Positions 62,283 to 64,000 of a stretch of DNA of 64,000 bases are shown here, one piece after another (position 1 is the stretch's first letter; each line of letters begins with the position of its first letter). The stretch covers positions 1-64,000 of the forward strand of contig CAYXDO010000009.1 of the NCBI GenBank assembly GCA_964463485.1. Direction: 5' to 3'. The DNA is from CAYXDO01 sp964463485 (GTDB taxonomy: Bacteria; Myxococcota; Kuafuiibacteriia; Kuafuiibacteriales; Kuafuiibacteriaceae). The notes beneath the pieces were generated by a model. That model did not search any database and was not told the origin of the DNA. It saw only the letters and a list, made by a program, of their open reading frames with translations. Both the position numbers and the translations under genes were made by a program.

Positions 62283-64000
62283 ATGGCCTCGGGTGGGCAG
62301 GCCCAAAAGTCGGAAAGCGCCCGTACCCCATCGGTCACGGAGCTCGAGCACTCGTTCGCGCAGGACCCTCAGTCCGAAGTCTACATCGCGCTCTGTGAGG
62401 CGTACCTCGATTTGGGACGCTTCATGGAAGCGATGGTCGTCTGCAAGAAGGGCCTCAAAGCCCATCCAGACTCCGTCGAAGCGAGAGTCCTTCTGGCGCG
62501 CGTCTACACGGCTCAGCAGAAATATTCCCGCGCCCTGCAGGAGCTCGACGAGCTGATCAAGTCCCGCGACGACAGCGCGGTGGCGTACCTGGCGAGGGCC
62601 AAGGTGCGTGTCAGCAGCGGCGACGACAAGGGCGCGGTCAACGACCTCAAGGCTTCGGTCGATCGAGACAAAGACGGATCGGCCGAAGCGACGAAGCTGC
62701 TCCTCGATCGGGGCATCGAGTACCCCGAAAAACCGCCGCCCGCGCCGCCGCCTCCTGACCCGCCGCCGATGGCCGCGATGCCTGCCAACGTTTACGTGGG
62801 ACCGGTCTCGGGGACGCCGATGGTCGGAGTGCGGCCTTCGATGGCCCCGCCGGCTTTCGGCAATCCGGGCGTCGGCACACCGGGGCCGGGCACGCTTCCG
62901 CCGCTAGGCACGCCGGGCGTCGGCACGTTGCCGCCGCTCGGGACGCCCGGGATGGGCACGCCGGGGATCGGCAGCCTGCCGCCGCTTGGGACTCCGCAAA
63001 TTGGCTCGTTGCCCACGACCTTTCCTCCGGGCCAGACCCTGCCTCCAGGCGCCACGGTGCCGCCGCGCCCGCAGTTGCTGGAGGGCGAGGAGAAGCTCGA
63101 GAAGCTCGCCGAAGGCTACGTACAGGCGCAGGCGCAGGCCGGTCGGGGTGGAAATCCGATGCGGTCGGTCATGCTGGCGGCGGGGTTGCTCGTGATCGTG
63201 CTCGCAGTGACCGGCTACCGTGTGTACCAAAAGCGCGTCGCCGAGGGGATCGAGGCGCTCTCCAAGTCCGCGCAAGGCCCGTTTCACAACGACACTTACG
63301 GCGGCTACAAGAAGGCCGCGGCCGACTACCAGCGGATCATCAACGAATACAAGAAGAAACACGACGTGTCGGTCGCGCGGATCGCGTTGATCAACGTGAT
63401 CTTGTTTGGCGAGCACGGAGACACCGACGCTCGCGCCGAGATCGCTTCGACCGTCGAGCGCGCCGAGAAGCTCGCGCCGGGTCGCGCCGAGACGCTCGCC
63501 GCACGCGGGCTGCGGATCCTGTACGAGGGCAAGAAGAGCCCCAAGGCAGCGGCAGACGCGCTGGCCGCCATCGACGCCGACGCAAAGGCGTTCGCCCTGG
63601 AAAAAGGGCCCGGCGGGCCCGTCGACATCGCCCTCGGGATCATTCACTTGTCCCTCGGCAACTACGACACCGCGCTCGAAACGCTCCGCGTGGCCAAGGA
63701 CGCGCAGCAGCAGAGCTCTCGGGCCAAGGTTTGGTTCGCTCGCGCGGCCTACCGCGCGGGTCGCCTCAACGTCGCCGAGAACGCCTTTTCCTCCGCCCTT
63801 CGCGCCGCCGACCACCCCGGCGCCCGCGCCGGTCGCGCGCTGGTCAGGCTCAGGCAGGGCGATCTCGACGGCGCCGCCGACGACATCGTGAAGTTCGACG
63901 AGTTCGAGAAGGAGCACGGCAAAGAGGTCTCCGCCTACGATCGGGCCGCCGTCTACTTCGCGCGGTCCGAAGTGTTTCGAGCCGCCGGATCCGACGAAAA
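62283..64000 (+). CDS. TPR transmembrane protein, cut by window end
   Basis: My translation from the ATG at 62283 has no stop before the window edge, about 572 residues. The N-terminal part (1-145) has TPR-like helices (SEVYIALCEAYLDLGRFMEA, VEARVLLARVYTAQQKYSRA). The next 120 residues are a Pro/Gly/Leu linker with GTLPPLGTPGVGT-type repeats. A membrane helix (about 294-316, MLAAGLLVIVLAVTGY) follows, then a second TPR region. The layout (disordered linker, TM, TPR) mirrors the large scaffold at 32417. The true end is outside the window. Confidence 0.85.
   Translation, partial: MASGGQAQKSESARTPSVTELEHSFAQDPQSEVYIALCEAYLDLGRFMEAMVVCKKGLKAHPDSVEARVLLARVYTAQQKYSRALQELDELIKSRDDSAVAYLARAKVRVSSGDDKGAVNDLKASVDRDKDGSAEATKLLLDRGIEYPEKPPPAPPPPDPPPMAAMPANVYVGPVSGTPMVGVRPSMAPPAFGNPGVGTPGPGTLPPLGTPGVGTLPPLGTPGMGTPGIGSLPPLGTPQIGSLPTTFPPGQTLPPGATVPPRPQLLEGEEKLEKLAEGYVQAQAQAGRGGNPMRSVMLAAGLLVIVLAVTGYRVYQKRVAEGIEALSKSAQGPFHNDTYGGYKKAAADYQRIINEYKKKHDVSVARIALINVILFGEHGDTDARAEIASTVERAEKLAPGRAETLAARGLRILYEGKKSPKAAADALAAIDADAKAFALEKGPGGPVDIALGIIHLSLGNYDTALETLRVAKDAQQQSSRAKVWFARAAYRAGRLNVAENAFSSALRAADHPGARAGRALVRLRQGDLDGAADDIVKFDEFEKEHGKEVSAYDRAAVYFARSEVFRAAGSDE

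Overview
The window is a high-GC chromosomal segment from a bacterium most like Myxococcota (the former Deltaproteobacteria). The evidence is the mix of genes: an MglA-like Ras-family GTPase, a zinc-ribbon/GYF/TPR membrane protein of the gliding-motility type, PEGA and CFI-box proteins, a large Ser/Thr kinase with a TPR tail, many putative lipoproteins, and GC-rich code with frequent GTG/TTG starts. A block of 100 Ns at 49197-49296 shows that this is a scaffold from a draft assembly.

Layout. 0.2-2.9 kb: a membrane protein, then a MoxR ATPase and VWA protein pair. 3.2-7.5 kb (minus strand): the secE-nusG-rplKAJL translation/transcription block, preceded by five tRNAs (Thr-Tyr-Gly-Thr-Trp). rpoBC does not follow rplL, and tuf and rpmG are absent from their usual places. 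7.5-18 kb: rlmB, pyrF, a TPR lipoprotein, a class A PBP, an ornithine-cyclodeaminase-family enzyme, a VapBC-type toxin-antitoxin pair, a decayed tandem-95/cadherin-like pseudogene beside a repeat array, and a SpoIID-domain protein. 18-28 kb (minus strand): truA-plsC-rplM-rpsI behind a double-domain envelope protein, then pyrH-frr-uppS-cdsA-rseP-tsaB-DUF465 (undecaprenyl diphosphate, phospholipid and membrane-protease functions). 28-36 kb: the MglA-like GTPase translationally coupled to a PocR-domain histidine kinase, tRNA-Arg, a coiled-coil membrane protein with PspA, and the 1204-residue zinc-ribbon/GYF/TPR protein. 36-41.5 kb: lipoproteins, a PilZ protein, a YbaK deacylase and two small membrane proteins. 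41.5-42.2 kb: gene debris. 42.2-49 kb: an ABC exporter and a 1491-residue fusion of topoisomerase III with a RecQ-HRDC helicase. 49-64 kb: a minisatellite with the assembly gap, an OB-fold lipoprotein, a CoA-binding protein, HicBA, a lipid kinase, two divergent lipoproteins, a Ser/Thr kinase coupled to a ComEA-like HhH protein, a UvrD-type helicase, tRNA-Ala and a TPR protein cut by the window edge.

The most notable item is the TopB-RecQ-HRDC single polypeptide: it puts in one chain the two activities that elsewhere cooperate as separate proteins to decatenate or dissolve DNA junctions. Second is the possible polarity/adhesion-like set at 28-36 kb. Third is the intergenic debris (41.55-42.2 kb and 15.7-16.2 kb), where fragments of a kinase, a sulfotransferase, a permease tail and a cadherin-like protein lie among short palindromic repeats. 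Ten 4-nt stop/start overlaps (ATGA, GTGA, TTGA) suggest widespread translational coupling.
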